64,000 bases of DNA from Methylobacterium aerolatum (GCF_022179085.1 NZ_BPQE01000024.1:1-64000); one strand, 5' to 3'; counted from the stretch's first letter, positions 45,952-56,645 are shown. Numbers and translations: made by a program. The notes: a model not told the origin generated them from the letters alone.

Positions 45952-46560
45952 TCAGTCCTGACGCTCGAAGGCGCCCGCGATGGTAAGGTGCAGTTCGTCG
46001 CCGATCAGCGGCACGTAGGTCTTCACACCGAACTCCGAGCGCTTGAGCGTGCCGGTGGCCTCGAAGCCGACCGTATACTTCTTGTTGAGGGGATTGGCGC
46101 CGGCGCCGACCAGGGTGACGTCGAGGATCACCGGCTTGGTCACCCCGTGGAGCGTCAGGTCACCCGTGACCTTCGCGTGGTCCTTGCCGGCCGGCGCGAC
46201 CTTGGTCGAGACGAAGGTCATGGTCGGGTACTTGCCGGCGTCGAGCCACTGGTCGCCCTTGAGCTCGTCGGTGAGCTTGGCGCTGGTGGTCGTCACCGAG
46301 GCGACCGGGATCTTCACCGACAGCTTTGAGGCGGCGGGGTTCTTCGGGTCGAGGGTGAGGCTGCCCGACACGTCCGAGAAGCCGCCGGCATAGTTCGAGA
46401 AGCCCATGTGCGACACGCGCCAGCCGACCTGGGTATGGCCGGGGTCGACCGCGTAGGTGCCGGCCTGGATCTGGGCCGGGTCGCGGGTGACCGGCGACTG
46501 GGCCAGGACTGGGGTGGCGACGAGGGCCAGGACGAGGCCGGGGATGAGGATGGACTTCAC
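45952..46560 (-). CDS. YceI-family periplasmic protein (first in operon)
   Basis: 202 aa. Signal peptide LIPGLVLALVATPVLA, then the barrel with YAVDPGHTQVGWRVSHMGFS, FVSTKVAPAGKDHAKVTGDL and TLKRSEFGVKTYVPLIGDEL. Together with the cytochrome b561 and the second YceI gene it forms a four-gene operon with the VOC gene. Divergent from the LysR gene at 46677. Confidence 0.9.
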   Translation of the reverse strand: MKSILIPGLVLALVATPVLAQSPVTRDPAQIQAGTYAVDPGHTQVGWRVSHMGFSNYAGGFSDVSGSLTLDPKNPAASKLSVKIPVASVTTTSAKLTDELKGDQWLDAGKYPTMTFVSTKVAPAGKDHAKVTGDLTLHGVTKPVILDVTLVGAGANPLNKKYTVGFEATGTLKRSEFGVKTYVPLIGDELHLTIAGAFERQD

Positions 46561-46676
46561 GGGTGTCTCCGGGACTGAAACGGGCGACCCGACCCACCTG
46601 GGGAAGGGCCGCGAGAGCCGAGGACGCTGGGATACCCACGTTGGCGGCCGAGGTTGAGCCTGCTATTCGGAACCAC

Positions 46677-47624
46677 ATGGTTGCGAAAACGGAAACCTTT
46701 GGCGGCGGATTGGACGACCTGCGCGCCTTCTGCGCGGTTGTCGACCTGGGCACCGTGACGGCGGCCGCGGCGAGCCGGGGCGAGACCAAGGGTAGCCTCA
46801 GCCGACGCATCTCGCGCCTGGAGGCTGCGCTCGGCGCCACCCTGATGGCCCGCCATCCCCGCGCGGTGTCGCCGACCGCGGAGGGCCTAGCCTTCTATGC
46901 CAAGGTGCAGGAGAGCCTCGCGCTCCTCGACGAGGCGGCCGAGACCGCGCGTGACGCCCGCACCGTTCCTGCAGGCCACCTCCGGGTGACGACCTCGGTC
47001 GATTTCGGCATCGAGTTGATGCCGGGGATCGTCGCGAGCTTCCGCCGGGCCTACCCGCAGATCACGGTCGATATGATTAACACGGACGCGCGGCTCGATC
47101 TCGCGGCCAACCGGATCGACCTCGCCCTGCGCCTGGGCGACACCGAGGAGACCGGTTACAGGGCCGCGCTGTTCCTGCGTCTCTGGATCGGGCTCTACGC
47201 GGCACCGGACTACCTCGCGCGGCGTCCGGCGCCGATGAGCCTCGCGGCCCTGGCAGAGCACGACCTGATCCTCTCGCGCGAAAGGCCTGGAGCGCTGGGC
47301 ATCATGCTCAGCGACGGCCAGGGCCGGACGGAACAGGTCGCGCTCAGCCCTGCGGTCCGGGCGAGCGACTTCGCCACGGTGCTTCGGCTGACGCTGGCCG
47401 GGACAGGCATCGGCCATCTGCCGAGCGCCGTGGCGGCCGGCTCCGTCGCGAACGGGGCGCTCGTACGGGTGCTGGCACCTTGGGCGACGGCGGGCGGGGC
47501 GCTCCGGGCCGTGAGCCTCGCCGGCCGGGAATTGCCGGCACGCGTGCGCGTCTTTCGCGAGCACGTTCGCTCCGAGATGATGAAGCGCTTCGCCGTCGAG
47601 CCGGATCAAGCCGAGGGCACCTGA
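46677..47624 (+). CDS. LysR-family regulator, divergent from the YceI operon
   Basis: 315 aa from ATG 46677. HTH segment DDLRAFCAVVDLGTVTAAAA with KGSLSRRISRLEAALGATLM and the LysR substrate domain (VTTSVDFGIELMPGIVASFR), typical of the AaeR/PecT-like branch. The divergent position 117 bases from the first YceI gene suggests it controls that operon. An in-frame extension to 46563 is not convincing. Confidence 0.88.
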   Translation: MVAKTETFGGGLDDLRAFCAVVDLGTVTAAAASRGETKGSLSRRISRLEAALGATLMARHPRAVSPTAEGLAFYAKVQESLALLDEAAETARDARTVPAGHLRVTTSVDFGIELMPGIVASFRRAYPQITVDMINTDARLDLAANRIDLALRLGDTEETGYRAALFLRLWIGLYAAPDYLARRPAPMSLAALAEHDLILSRERPGALGIMLSDGQGRTEQVALSPAVRASDFATVLRLTLAGTGIGHLPSAVAAGSVANGALVRVLAPWATAGGALRAVSLAGRELPARVRVFREHVRSEMMKRFAVEPDQAEGT

Positions 47625-47792
47625 TGCGAGCGGTTCCCGGAGTCGTTCCTCGGCCGTCGAGGAGCGTCGGCTCAGAGTGGGGCTGTGCGGAACGGCGCGA
47701 TGACAGCGGCGTGTTCTCACATGCTCGGTCTATTACCCAACTCCGCCGCCACGAGGGGTCTGTACCTATCCCGGGCGGCGGGGGTTTGCTGA

Positions 47793-48677
<885 letters not shown>

Positions 48678-48788
48678 AGGGAAAAATCCTAAGCGGTTCG
48701 TATTCCGCACAAGGTCTATAAATGAGACCCAAATTGCCTGTAAGGAGGCAGGTTCTAGGAGCCTGGTGACTTGGAAGGAACCGCCTGC

Positions 48789-49196
48789 ATGAGCGACGCG
48801 AACGGGCTAGCCAGCAAGTTCGATAGCTGGCAGCGCATGAGACTCGATCCGGCCCACTGCCCAGTCCGGGACGTGCTCGATCACCTCGGCGACAAATGGA
48901 CAACCTTGATCGTGATCGCACTGGCCGGCGGTCCTCGGCGGTTCGGCGAGCTGAACCGGTCCATCCCCGATATTTCGAAGCGAATGTTGACGCAGTGTCT
49001 GCGTAATCTGGAGCGTGATGGGCTCATCACCCGCCATGTGTTCCCAACCAGCCCACCGAGCGTTGAATACCGGTTGGCGGATCTGGGTCGGTCACTCCTA
49101 GGTCCCCTGCAAGTGCTGATCGAATGGGCCGAAGCTAACCATCAAACCGTAGTGGATGCCCGCCTTCGATTCGATGGTGCTGCTCCAAGTACCTGA
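48789..49196 (+). CDS. HxlR-family transcriptional regulator (QorR-like)
   Basis: 135 aa from ATG 48789. HxlR winged helix: [40 protein letters not shown] and [10 protein letters not shown]. One Cys in [11 protein letters not shown], in the position used for redox sensing in QorR-type regulators. It probably represses the divergent quinone oxidoreductase gene and itself from the 111-base shared promoter region. Confidence 0.9.
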   Translation: MSDANGLASKFDSWQRMRLDPAHCPVRDVLDHLGDKWTTLIVIALAGGPRRFGELNRSIPDISKRMLTQCLRNLERDGLITRHVFPTSPPSVEYRLADLGRSLLGPLQVLIEWAEANHQTVVDARLRFDGAAPST

Positions 49197-49244
49197 GAGT
49201 GGACGTTCCTGGCGTCCGAAAGGGTCGGAAGCGGGCGCCTTGAC

Positions 49245-49460
49245 GATGTCCGCTCCGATGCTTCTGTCGCTCGGAAGCAGACAGGCAGAAATCCCCCCTC
49301 CCCAGTCATCCTGACGGGCCTATCGGTGAGACCGATGCTGGCCGAAAGCGGAACGAGCGCTCCGGAGGAGGTTGACCAGAAAAGCGGACGGCCTCCTACC
49401 GACCCAACCCGGCCGCCCGGACCGCCTTGTGCGCATCTCCGAAGCGGCCGTTCGTCAGCC
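49245..49460 (+). repeat. Intergenic repeat family, copy E
   Basis: A 216-base non-coding unit alignable with copy D. GTCCGCT (49248-49254) and AGCGGAC (49383-49389) bound a 142-base core; ACCCAACCCGGCC follows at 49402-49414. The remaining stretch from 49461 to 49696 has no supported gene. Confidence 0.7.
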
Positions 49461-49696
49461 GTGCGCCACCTTTGGTCCGGTGTGGAAAGCGACTTGGCCG
49501 ATTTAACAGGCAGCCAGAAAGAAGCAGCCGGCAGTCGGTCGCGGCATCGACTGGAAGGGTGCACATGCTCCGAAGCCGAGTTGGAACTCCGCTCTCCCGA
49601 ACATGCCGCATCAGATAAGTCGATCACTGCTGAGAAAGCCCGCCGCGGCAGCTGCAGGGCGGGCTCTCGTGGTGCGATACGGGATCCCGCCTGTCT

Positions 49697-50902
49697 TCAG
49701 CGGGCGGTTCCCGAACCCGTCGACCCTGTGACAGCGGCTTGGTTAGCCTTGATGGCCCACAACTCGGTCGGCAAGCTGATAGGGGCGCCGGGCTTGTAAT
49801 CCGCCGAGTCCTGAATGTGGGACGTCGTCACGTAGATCGTGCCATCGGGCCCTTCGCTGAACGTATCCGGCCACCGGAGCCTGTCGTCCTGAACCAGCGT
49901 GGTCAGGCCACCGTCCGGCTTGGTCAGGTCGCGGACCTTCACTGCGTTGTCCTGCGGTGAGGTGACATACATCCGCCCGTCCTTGCGAGAGATCAGTAGC
50001 CCGTCAGCCGGCCCGTTCTCGCCGACCGTGGCGATCTTCCCGCTCAGGGTTCTGTCGCTCAGCGACTCGGGCACGAATGATGCCGTGGCCCAACCTGTCA
50101 GTGCGTCAGTGGGGAGGCTGTAGAGGGTCTTACCCTTGATGGCCTGCCAGTAGAGTGTCTTTCCATCAGGGGAGAGTGCAATGCCGTCGGCGGAGAACTC
50201 GACGCCGCGCCCATCGGGGCGACGGAGCGGCTTGCCGTCGTACTGTATGGTCACGCTCTTGTCCGGCATCGTCGAGGGGTGGCCGGACAACACGCGCTTG
50301 GCTGAACCGCTGTCGAGATCGACCACGATCAGCGCCCCCTCAGCCCCGGAGTCCGTCAGGTAGGCGGTCTTGCCATCGGGCGAGATGCGTACGTCGTTGA
50401 TGTAGGAGGCCTGCATCACCGTGCTGGGATCGAACGGGATTGTCTTCACGACCTGATTGGTCTTCAGGTCGATACCCACGAGCTTGGCTCCGTCCTTGAC
50501 CACATGCGCCATCGCCGGTGCGGCGGCGTCGACCACCCAAAGGCGATCCTGCCCATCGGCGACGACGCTCTGAACGCAGACGAAGTGTGTTTTGGGATCG
50601 ACCTCGTCCTTCCTGGCATTGCGCCAGCTGTTCCAGTCATCGTTCGGATAAGCGACCGGCTTGCCATCCTTCAACTCGGCAACCGAGACCGGAGCGTCCT
50701 CACTCCAACGCGGGAAGTTGACGAACATACGCCCGTCTCGGCTTACGGTGATCCCTGTGACCTGATGCGCGAAGCTCGCGATCTGGGTGAGATTGCCATC
50801 GGCTGGAGCGCGGCTCTGGGCTAGGGCGGGACCCACTAGCGCTGCGGTACTGGCCATCAGGGCTAGGGCCAGACCGAAATGGGCGCTCGCTGAAAGTTTC
50901 AT
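49697..50902 (-). CDS. Secreted MRJP/yellow-family beta-propeller protein
   Basis: 401 aa from ATG 50902 with a Sec signal ending PALAQ. The major royal jelly protein family propeller shows IASFAHQVTGITVSRDGRMF, FVNFPRWSEDAPVSVAELKD, LKTNQVVKTIPFDP, YINDVRISPDGKTAYLTDSG and DGLLISRKDGRMYVTSPQDN. Bacterial members are sometimes called L-dopachrome tautomerase-related, but the substrate is unknown. It stands alone between repeat E and IS66. Confidence 0.85.
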   Translation of the reverse strand: MKLSASAHFGLALALMASTAALVGPALAQSRAPADGNLTQIASFAHQVTGITVSRDGRMFVNFPRWSEDAPVSVAELKDGKPVAYPNDDWNSWRNARKDEVDPKTHFVCVQSVVADGQDRLWVVDAAAPAMAHVVKDGAKLVGIDLKTNQVVKTIPFDPSTVMQASYINDVRISPDGKTAYLTDSGAEGALIVVDLDSGSAKRVLSGHPSTMPDKSVTIQYDGKPLRRPDGRGVEFSADGIALSPDGKTLYWQAIKGKTLYSLPTDALTGWATASFVPESLSDRTLSGKIATVGENGPADGLLISRKDGRMYVTSPQDNAVKVRDLTKPDGGLTTLVQDDRLRWPDTFSEGPDGTIYVTTSHIQDSADYKPGAPISLPTELWAIKANQAAVTGSTGSGTAR

Positions 50903-51095
50903 ACTGGGCACTCTCCGAGGGGTATGCCAGCCAACTCCTCAGCACGATCTCGGCTCCCCGGCACAGGTAAGCGCTCGCACCGGGCAAACATCAGGCGTAT
51001 GCCCGGTGCCGGGGTTGCGCATCTTCGCCGAGAACGGCTGTCGCCTCGCCCTCTTTTTCCGGATCGCCGTAAGCGCTCGGTGAGCGGCCGCCTGG

Positions 51096-52628
51096 TCAGG
51101 CGGCGTGCGCGGCTGGCTGGGCTTGCGTCCAGTTCCAGGGCAGCAGATCGGTCAGCCGCTTGACCGGATGATCGGCGATGCATGTGAGCACGTCACGCAA
51201 ATAGGCCTCGGGATCGAGCCGGTTCAGCTTGGCCGTCTCGATCAGGCTGTAGAAGGCGGCCGCGCGTTCGGCCCCGAGGTCGGAGCCGGCGAACAGGTAA
51301 TTCTTGCGCCCGACCGCGACGCCGCGCAGTGCCCGCTCGGCCGCGTTGTTGTCGAGCGCGATGCGCCCGTCGTCGAAGGCGCGGGCGAGCGCCGGCCAGC
51401 GCGCCAGCATGTAGCGCAGCGCCTTGGCCAGTTCGGACCGACCCGGCAACTGGGTGAGGCACAGTTGCGCCCACACCTTCAGCGCCGCCGCCAGCGGCTT
51501 CGCGCGGGCCTGTCGTTCACGGGTGCGGGCGTCGGGCGGCTTGCCGTGCAGCTCACGCTCGATCCCGTAGAGCGCGCCGATCCGCGCCAGCGCCTCCGCG
51601 GCCAGCGCCGAGCCGGTCGCGGCGTGCACGTCGAAGATCTTGCGCCGCACATGAGCCCAACAGGCCGCTTCGGTGAGAGCACCACCTGGGCGCGTCCCCG
51701 CGTACAGCCCGTTGAAGCCGGCGTAGCCGTCGGCCACCAGCACCCCGGAGAAGCGCGCCAGGTGCGCGAGCGGACGTTCGCCCCGGCGGTCGGGCGAGGC
51801 GAAGATCACCGCCGCCGGCGGCCGGGCGCCGCCGTGGGGGCGCTCGTCGCGCACGTAGGTCCAGAGCCGGCCGGTCCGGGTCTTGCCGGTGCCCGGCGCC
51901 AGCACCGGGACCGGCGTGTCGTCGCCGTGCAGCACGTCCGAGCCGGCGATCACCTCCCGCCGCGGCAGGTCGACGAGCGGCATCACCGCCGCGGCCGTCG
52001 CGCCCAGCCAACCCGAGAGCGTCGAGGTGGCCAGATCGACCCCGTCGCGGGCGTAGATCTCGGCCTGGCGATAGAGCGGCAGGTGGTCGTCGAACTTGGC
52101 CACCGCGATGTGGGCGAGCAGACCCGGGCCGGCGCGTCCGCGGGCGATGGCGTGGTGGGGCGCCGGCGTCTGGACCACCTGCTCGCAGGCCCGGCAGGCG
52201 AAGGCCTCGCGCACGTGGCGCACGACCTTGAACCGGCCCGGCACGTAGTCGAGGCTCTCGGTCACGTCCTCGCCGATCCGCCGCAGCGCACCGCCGCAGG
52301 CTGGGCAGGCGCAGGGGCCGGGGTGGACGATGCTCTCGCGCCGCAGGTGCCCGGGCAGAGGCCGCCGCGCCGGCCGGATACGCGCTGCCTCCACCGCCCC
52401 GGCGACAGCGGGCATGGCAGCCAGACGTTCGGCCTCGTCGACCTCCAGCGTCTCGATGGCCAGTTCGAGCTGCTCGACGCGCCCCCCGAGCCTCTCCGAC
52501 GCGGTGCCGAACCCAGCTCGCTTCAGCCGGGCGAGTTCGCCGCGCAGCTTCTCGATCAGACAGCTTAAGCCGTACCGAGGGGGCTCGCCACATCCATGCG
52601 CCCGGACGCTGCTGCCTCGGTACTCCAC
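51096..52628 (-). CDS. tnpC: IS66 transposase (TnpC)
   Basis: 510 aa if it begins at the GTG at 52628, just after the tnpB stop. Zinc-binding pair HPGPCACPACGGALRRIGED, then the DDE core with SDVLHGDDTPVPVL, FSGVLVADGYAGFNGLYAGT and LDNNAAERALRGVAVGRKNY (catalytic Glu). The C-terminal IS66_C domain is complete (AAFYSLIETAKLNRLDPEAY). The N-terminus is shorter than usual before LIEKLRGEL, so the start is uncertain. Confidence 0.9.
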   Translation of the reverse strand: MEYRGSSVRAHGCGEPPRYGLSCLIEKLRGELARLKRAGFGTASERLGGRVEQLELAIETLEVDEAERLAAMPAVAGAVEAARIRPARRPLPGHLRRESIVHPGPCACPACGGALRRIGEDVTESLDYVPGRFKVVRHVREAFACRACEQVVQTPAPHHAIARGRAGPGLLAHIAVAKFDDHLPLYRQAEIYARDGVDLATSTLSGWLGATAAAVMPLVDLPRREVIAGSDVLHGDDTPVPVLAPGTGKTRTGRLWTYVRDERPHGGARPPAAVIFASPDRRGERPLAHLARFSGVLVADGYAGFNGLYAGTRPGGALTEAACWAHVRRKIFDVHAATGSALAAEALARIGALYGIERELHGKPPDARTRERQARAKPLAAALKVWAQLCLTQLPGRSELAKALRYMLARWPALARAFDDGRIALDNNAAERALRGVAVGRKNYLFAGSDLGAERAAAFYSLIETAKLNRLDPEAYLRDVLTCIADHPVKRLTDLLPWNWTQAQPAAHAA

Positions 52629-52633
52629 CGCGC

Positions 52634-52981
52634 TCAGCCGGCGATCCGGGGCCGGTCGGTGCGCACGGGGGCCCGCCAATCGATACCCTCCAGCAGCATC
52701 GCGAGTTGCGCCGGGGTCAGCGCGGCCGCGGCCCCCGCCGTGGCCGGCCAGACGAAGCGGCCCTTCTCCAGACGCTTGGCGAACAGGCATAGCCCCTGAC
52801 CGTCCCACCACAGCACCTTGATCAGGTGCCCCTGCCGGCCGCGGAACACGAACGCCTGTCCCGAGAACGGGTTGCGGGCGAGATGGTCCTGCACCAGGGT
52901 GGCCAGACCGTCGAAGCCCTTGCGCATGTCAGTGTGCCCGGTGGCCAGCCACACCCGCGCGCCGGAGGGGACCGGGATCAT
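52634..52981 (-). CDS. tnpB: IS66 accessory protein TnpB (Orf2)
   Basis: 115 aa. Standard TnpB: MIPVPSGARVWLATGHTDMR, KGFDGLATLVQD, HLIKVLWWDGQGLCLFAKRL and EKGRFVWP. Needed together with TnpA and TnpC for IS66 transposition. It overlaps the end of tnpA by 4 bases (ATGA). Confidence 0.93.
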   Translation of the reverse strand: MIPVPSGARVWLATGHTDMRKGFDGLATLVQDHLARNPFSGQAFVFRGRQGHLIKVLWWDGQGLCLFAKRLEKGRFVWPATAGAAAALTPAQLAMLLEGIDWRAPVRTDRPRIAG

Positions 52982-53352
52982 CGGCCGGTCAGCGCTGCGA
53001 GTACGCCCCGCAGGAGTGCGAGGTCGGTCCCGGCCGGCACCCGCACCCGGTGGCCGCCGGCCAGCTCGATCTCGATGGGGCCGGGCTCCGCCGGCACGAT
53101 GGGCGCGCCGGCCGTGGGGGCCGGCAGGGCCAGCGGCACGAACGCCGGCCCGGCGGGTGCCACCGCCGCCCGCTGTTCAGCCAGGACCGCGCGGCGCCAG
53201 CGAAACAGCAGGCTGGAATGCAGCCCGTGCCGGCGTGCCACCGCCGAGGCCGACGTGCCCGGCACGTCCGCCTCGGCCAGGATCGCCCGCTTCTGCTCCG
53301 GCGACCACGCCCGGCGCGTGCCGGCGACCACGACGTGCGAGGGAGAAGTCAT
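52978..53352 (-). CDS. tnpA: IS66 accessory protein TnpA (Orf1)
   Basis: 124 aa. Helix-turn-helix segment RRAWSPEQKRAILAEADVPG, VARRHGLHSSLLFRWRRAVL, followed by a Pro/Ala-rich linker and a C-terminal beta part (IEIELAGGHRVRVPAGTDLA). First gene of the IS66 set; overlaps tnpB. Confidence 0.92.
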   Translation of the reverse strand: MTSPSHVVVAGTRRAWSPEQKRAILAEADVPGTSASAVARRHGLHSSLLFRWRRAVLAEQRAAVAPAGPAFVPLALPAPTAGAPIVPAEPGPIEIELAGGHRVRVPAGTDLALLRGVLAALTGR

Positions 53353-53600
53353 AGGTCCAGACCCAGGGCCGATACAGCGCCATCTGACGCCAGCACCTGT
53401 ATCCAGAGCGCGCCACTATCCGCGCAAGGCAGCCGTCACCAAGCGCTTACTTTGAGTCAACATTTCGCCCCTGCCTTACCGTCTCAGCAGCAGCGGCGTA
53501 ATATGCGCGTCATGCCGCTGCGCCAAAGGAGGCGGCACGCTATGAGGCAGCCTAGGACGGCGGCGCGGGATCGCCCGTTGCGACATCCTGGGAGACACTC

Positions 53601-54623
53601 ATGCGTGCTGTGACCTACACCGAAGGCGCCCGGATCGATGCGCCGGACGCCCTCCTCGACACCACCTTTCCCGATCCCGTGCCGGTTGGGCGCGACCTGC
53701 TCGTACGCGTGCAGGCCGTTTCCGTGAACCCAATCGACACCAAGGTGCGCCAAGGCGCCTACAAGCAGGGTTGCGAGCCGAAGGTTCTCGGCTGGGATGC
53801 GGCCGGAACGGTGGTCTCGGTCGGACCCGAGGCGCGCCTGTTCAAGCCCGGCGACGCGGTGTTCTATGCCGGTGCGCTCGACCGGCCAGGTAGCAACGCC
53901 GCGTTCCAGTGCGTGGACGAGCGCCTCGTCGGTGCCAAGCCAGCCAGCCTCGATTTCGCCGCCGCCGCGGCGCTACCGCTTACCGCGCTGACCGCTTGGG
54001 AGATGTTGTTCGACCGGCTCGACGTCGCCACGCCCGTTCCGGGTGCCGCCCCCGCGATCCTGATCGTCGGCGGCGCCGGCGGCGTCGGCTCGATCGCGAT
54101 CCAGCTCGCCCGGCAGCTCACGGATCTCATCGTGATCGCTACGGCCTCGCGCCCCGAGACGGCGCAATGGTGCCGGGACCTCGGCGCCCACCACGTGATC
54201 GACCATGCGAAGCCCCTCGCCACCGAGGTGGCGGCGCTCGGTCTTCCCGGGTCGCCCGGGTTCGTGTTCGCGACGACGCAGACCAGTGCGCATCTCCCGC
54301 AGATCATCGAGCTCCTCGCACCACAGGGTCGCCTCGGCCCGATCGACGATCCCGAGACCCTGGACGTGATGCCGCTCAAGCCCAAGAGCCTGTCGCTGCA
54401 CTGGGAGCTGATGTTCACCCGTTCGTTGTTCCAGACCTCCGACATGGAACGGCAGCACGCGATCCTGACCGAGATCGCCCGCCTGATCGACGCGGGACGG
54501 CTGCGCACGACGTTGAGCGAGACCTTCGGTCCGATCAACGCCGCCAACCTGGCACGCGCCCACGCGCTCATCGAGAGCGGGAAGGCGAGGGGCAAGGTCG
54601 TCCTCACTGGGTTCAGCGACTAA
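53601..54623 (+). CDS. Zinc-type alcohol dehydrogenase-like/quinone oxidoreductase (MDR family)
   Basis: 340 aa. Medium-chain dehydrogenase fold: GroES-like N-terminal (VRVQAVSVNPIDTKVRQGAY, VLGWDAAGTVVSVG), NADP-binding LIVGGAGGVGSIAIQLARQL near residue 150, and the family tail INAANLARAHALIESGKARG. Lacks the zinc-binding cysteine cluster, so it belongs with the zinc-free quinone reductase-like MDRs (YhdH/ZADH types). First gene after the IS66 element. Confidence 0.9.
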   Translation: MRAVTYTEGARIDAPDALLDTTFPDPVPVGRDLLVRVQAVSVNPIDTKVRQGAYKQGCEPKVLGWDAAGTVVSVGPEARLFKPGDAVFYAGALDRPGSNAAFQCVDERLVGAKPASLDFAAAAALPLTALTAWEMLFDRLDVATPVPGAAPAILIVGGAGGVGSIAIQLARQLTDLIVIATASRPETAQWCRDLGAHHVIDHAKPLATEVAALGLPGSPGFVFATTQTSAHLPQIIELLAPQGRLGPIDDPETLDVMPLKPKSLSLHWELMFTRSLFQTSDMERQHAILTEIARLIDAGRLRTTLSETFGPINAANLARAHALIESGKARGKVVLTGFSD

Positions 54624-54792
54624 GCCGGCACGCGAAGCGTCCCGGCTCAGAGCTGGGACGCCGGTCGAGTTTGCCCCGGTCCCGGCCGTTCAGGACGACG
54701 GAAGCGCCCTCCGACGCAAACCGTTTCGCGGTGGCGGCGCCGATGCCGCTTCCGGCACCAGTGATGACGCGCCTCTTCTCGAAGCGGGACAT
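54613..54792 (-). pseudogene. SDR-family N-terminal fragment
   Basis: 59 codons. MSRFEKRRVITGAGSGIGAA contains the classical SDR cofactor motif TGxxxGIG, then RFASEGASVVLNGRDRGKLD. After that the frame leaves the family (RRPSSEPGRFACRLSR) and stops within the end of the MDR gene. SDR enzymes have about 245 residues, so this is a truncated remnant. Confidence 0.75.
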
Positions 54793-54838
54793 GTTCGGCT
54801 TCCTTCCTAACGGGTGATGCCGTGGGCGATGCCGGATT

Positions 54839-55897
54839 TCAGGCGACGGGCGGGATGACCTTCAGGTCGCTCAGGTGCCGGAACTGGTTACGGAACATGT
54901 CTTCGGTGTCGATGCAGGCATGGAATCCGGCCTGGCGGGCCTTGATCGTGCTGCTGATGTTGTCGAAGCCGCTGGCAAAGATGAAATCGCCGAAGGGCCA
55001 CGAAGCCACCTTGTCATAGGGGATCAGCTGTAGCCCGTGGCGTTCGGTCATTCTATCCCAGAGCGGCCCCTTGTCGGCCATGTAGGTCGCGAGCGGCATC
55101 GGGATCGGATCGGCCCAGTCCATGTTGAACATACGCGCGATCCGCGGCCACATGTGCTGCCAGCGAAAGTAGTCGCCGTTGGTGATGTTGAAGATCTCGT
55201 TTCGCGCAGCCGGCGTCGTACCGGCCCAGTCGGCGGCCTCGGCCAGGATGTCGGCGGAGCTGACCTGGTAGAGTGCCCGGTAGGCGGCCTCGGTTCCCGG
55301 GAATCGAAGCGGGATGCCGAGTTCCTTCGAGATGGCCGCATAGACGGCGATCACCGTCAGCAGGTTCATCGGGTTGCCGACCGCGAAGCCGCAGACCGCC
55401 TCTGGCCGAAGGGCCGTGAACGACCAATCCTTGCCCTTCTGGCGCTCACGCAGGAGATCCTCCTGGTCGTAGTAGAAGTTCGGCGGCATCAGGCGCGGGT
55501 CGTCTTCGCGGGCGGGCGTCTTGAACGGGCCGAGATCGGCGCCGTAGGCCTTGCCGCCCTGGTAGAACGTGACGTGGCGCAGGCCCGGTGAGGTCTCCTC
55601 GACGACGTCGAGCAGGTTGCGCAGGATGGCGACGTTGACCGTGCTCTTCTCGGCGGCGGTCTGCTTTTCGATGTAGGCGCCGAACACGATGTGGGTGACG
55701 TCGCGGATGCCGCCGAGGCGGTCCCGGACCTGTCCGGGGTCGAGCAGGTCGACCGAGACCGCCTCGACGTTCGGGATGGACGGCTCGGTCCGTCGCGACA
55801 GCCCCAGCACTTGGGTATCGGGTCGAGCAGCGAGGCGAGCGGCTGCGGCGCGGCCGATGACGCCCTGGGCGCCGGCGACGAGGACTTTTCTTTGCAT
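54839..55897 (-). CDS. SDR-family oxidoreductase, PRISE/progesterone 5-beta-reductase-like
   Basis: 352 aa. Extended SDR with VLVAGAQGVIGRAAAARLAA (NADP motif), LGLSRRTEP, and YYDQEDLLRERQKGKDWSFT, in which the active-site Tyr is expected as in PRISE enzymes; GNEIFNITNGDYFRW-like segment NEIFNITNGDYFRWQHMWPR. This group reduces enone substrates using NADPH. It faces the oxidoreductase island and could share a role in electrophile removal. Confidence 0.88.
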   Translation of the reverse strand: MQRKVLVAGAQGVIGRAAAARLAARPDTQVLGLSRRTEPSIPNVEAVSVDLLDPGQVRDRLGGIRDVTHIVFGAYIEKQTAAEKSTVNVAILRNLLDVVEETSPGLRHVTFYQGGKAYGADLGPFKTPAREDDPRLMPPNFYYDQEDLLRERQKGKDWSFTALRPEAVCGFAVGNPMNLLTVIAVYAAISKELGIPLRFPGTEAAYRALYQVSSADILAEAADWAGTTPAARNEIFNITNGDYFRWQHMWPRIARMFNMDWADPIPMPLATYMADKGPLWDRMTERHGLQLIPYDKVASWPFGDFIFASGFDNISSTIKARQAGFHACIDTEDMFRNQFRHLSDLKVIPPVA

Positions 55898-56120
55898 GGT
55901 TGGCTCGCTCCCGTTTCCCGTAAGCTGGGGGTTGGCGGGACGCGTGGGAGGCGACCGCTTCCTGAACCAGTCTTACCCAAAGGAAAGCTGCCGTCCTCGG
56001 CCTAGGTTCGCACGCTCGATGATCCGGTCCGCGCCTCGCCCATCGCACGCCTGCAACGATCCTCGACCTCGGAGAGGTCGCGAGCGATGACCTTCTACAC
56101 GCCGAAGGCCCGTATGAGCG

Positions 56121-56275
56121 CTATTCCAGCATGGCCTGCAGCTCGGCCCGTCGCGTATCGCCGGGCACGACCGTTTCAATCAGGCGACAGGACCACGCGA
56201 GGCGGTCGGGGTCGCGCTCCCCCCAGAGCCCGCGTGCCTTGTTGTCCCTTGAATCCTCGCAGACGTGGAGCGGTG
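56121..56275 (-). pseudogene. C-terminal remnant of an unknown protein
   Basis: The minus-strand frame reads EDSRDNKARGLWGERDPDRL and AWSCRLIETVVPGDTRRAEL to QAMLE and a TAG at 56121. The composition is protein-like, but there is no start and it begins next to repeat copy F, so the upstream part is missing. The surrounding gap (55898-56645) has no other supported gene. Confidence 0.3.
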
Positions 56276-56309
56276 GGCACAACAGGGTCGAAGCTCAAAC
56301 TACCAGGCG

Positions 56310-56372
56310 AGGGTCTGCTTTTGACCCAACCCAGCCGCTCACCGCTTCAGATCCGGCGCTTGAAAGCGGATA
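56310..56372 (-). repeat. Intergenic repeat family, copy F (partial)
   Basis: Carries GGTCTGC, the core ACCCAACCCAGCC (56324-56336) and AAAGCGGA. Only the part around the core is recognisable. Confidence 0.5.
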
Positions 56373-56645
56373 AACGCTCGCTCAAGGCAGTCGTTTAGCG
56401 ATCGTGATCGCTGGCTTGGTGGGTCGGAGACACCGGTTCGTCTGGCGCTGCGGGCTGAACGAACACGTCAGGTGCGGACGAGCCGTTGCCGCTAGATGAT
56501 CCGGCGCGTTTCCTCGGCGGTCCACCGGCGCTTTCCGCAGCGCACTGAATGCGGTGTGCGCCATCCGCGCAGGTTTCACCCCGGGGAACCAAGGCGGCCC
56601 GGAACCGGTCGTGTGAGAGACGATCGTCCGACCGGAGAGACCATC

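Larger units (their letters stand above)
51069..53450 (-). mobile_element. Complete IS66-family insertion sequence
   Basis: 2382 bp. Terminal inverted repeats begin GTAAGCGCTCGGTGA at 51069 and, on the other strand, GTAAGCGCTTGGTGA ending at 53450 (14 of 15 match). It carries the tnpA-tnpB-tnpC set in order. The 8 bases on each side (GGATCGCC and TTTGAGTC) do not match, so the expected 8-base target duplication is missing. Confidence 0.88.

Noticed and set aside
51105-52568. 487-codon plus-strand open frame inside IS66
   Set aside because: Antisense shadow of the IS66 transposase gene.
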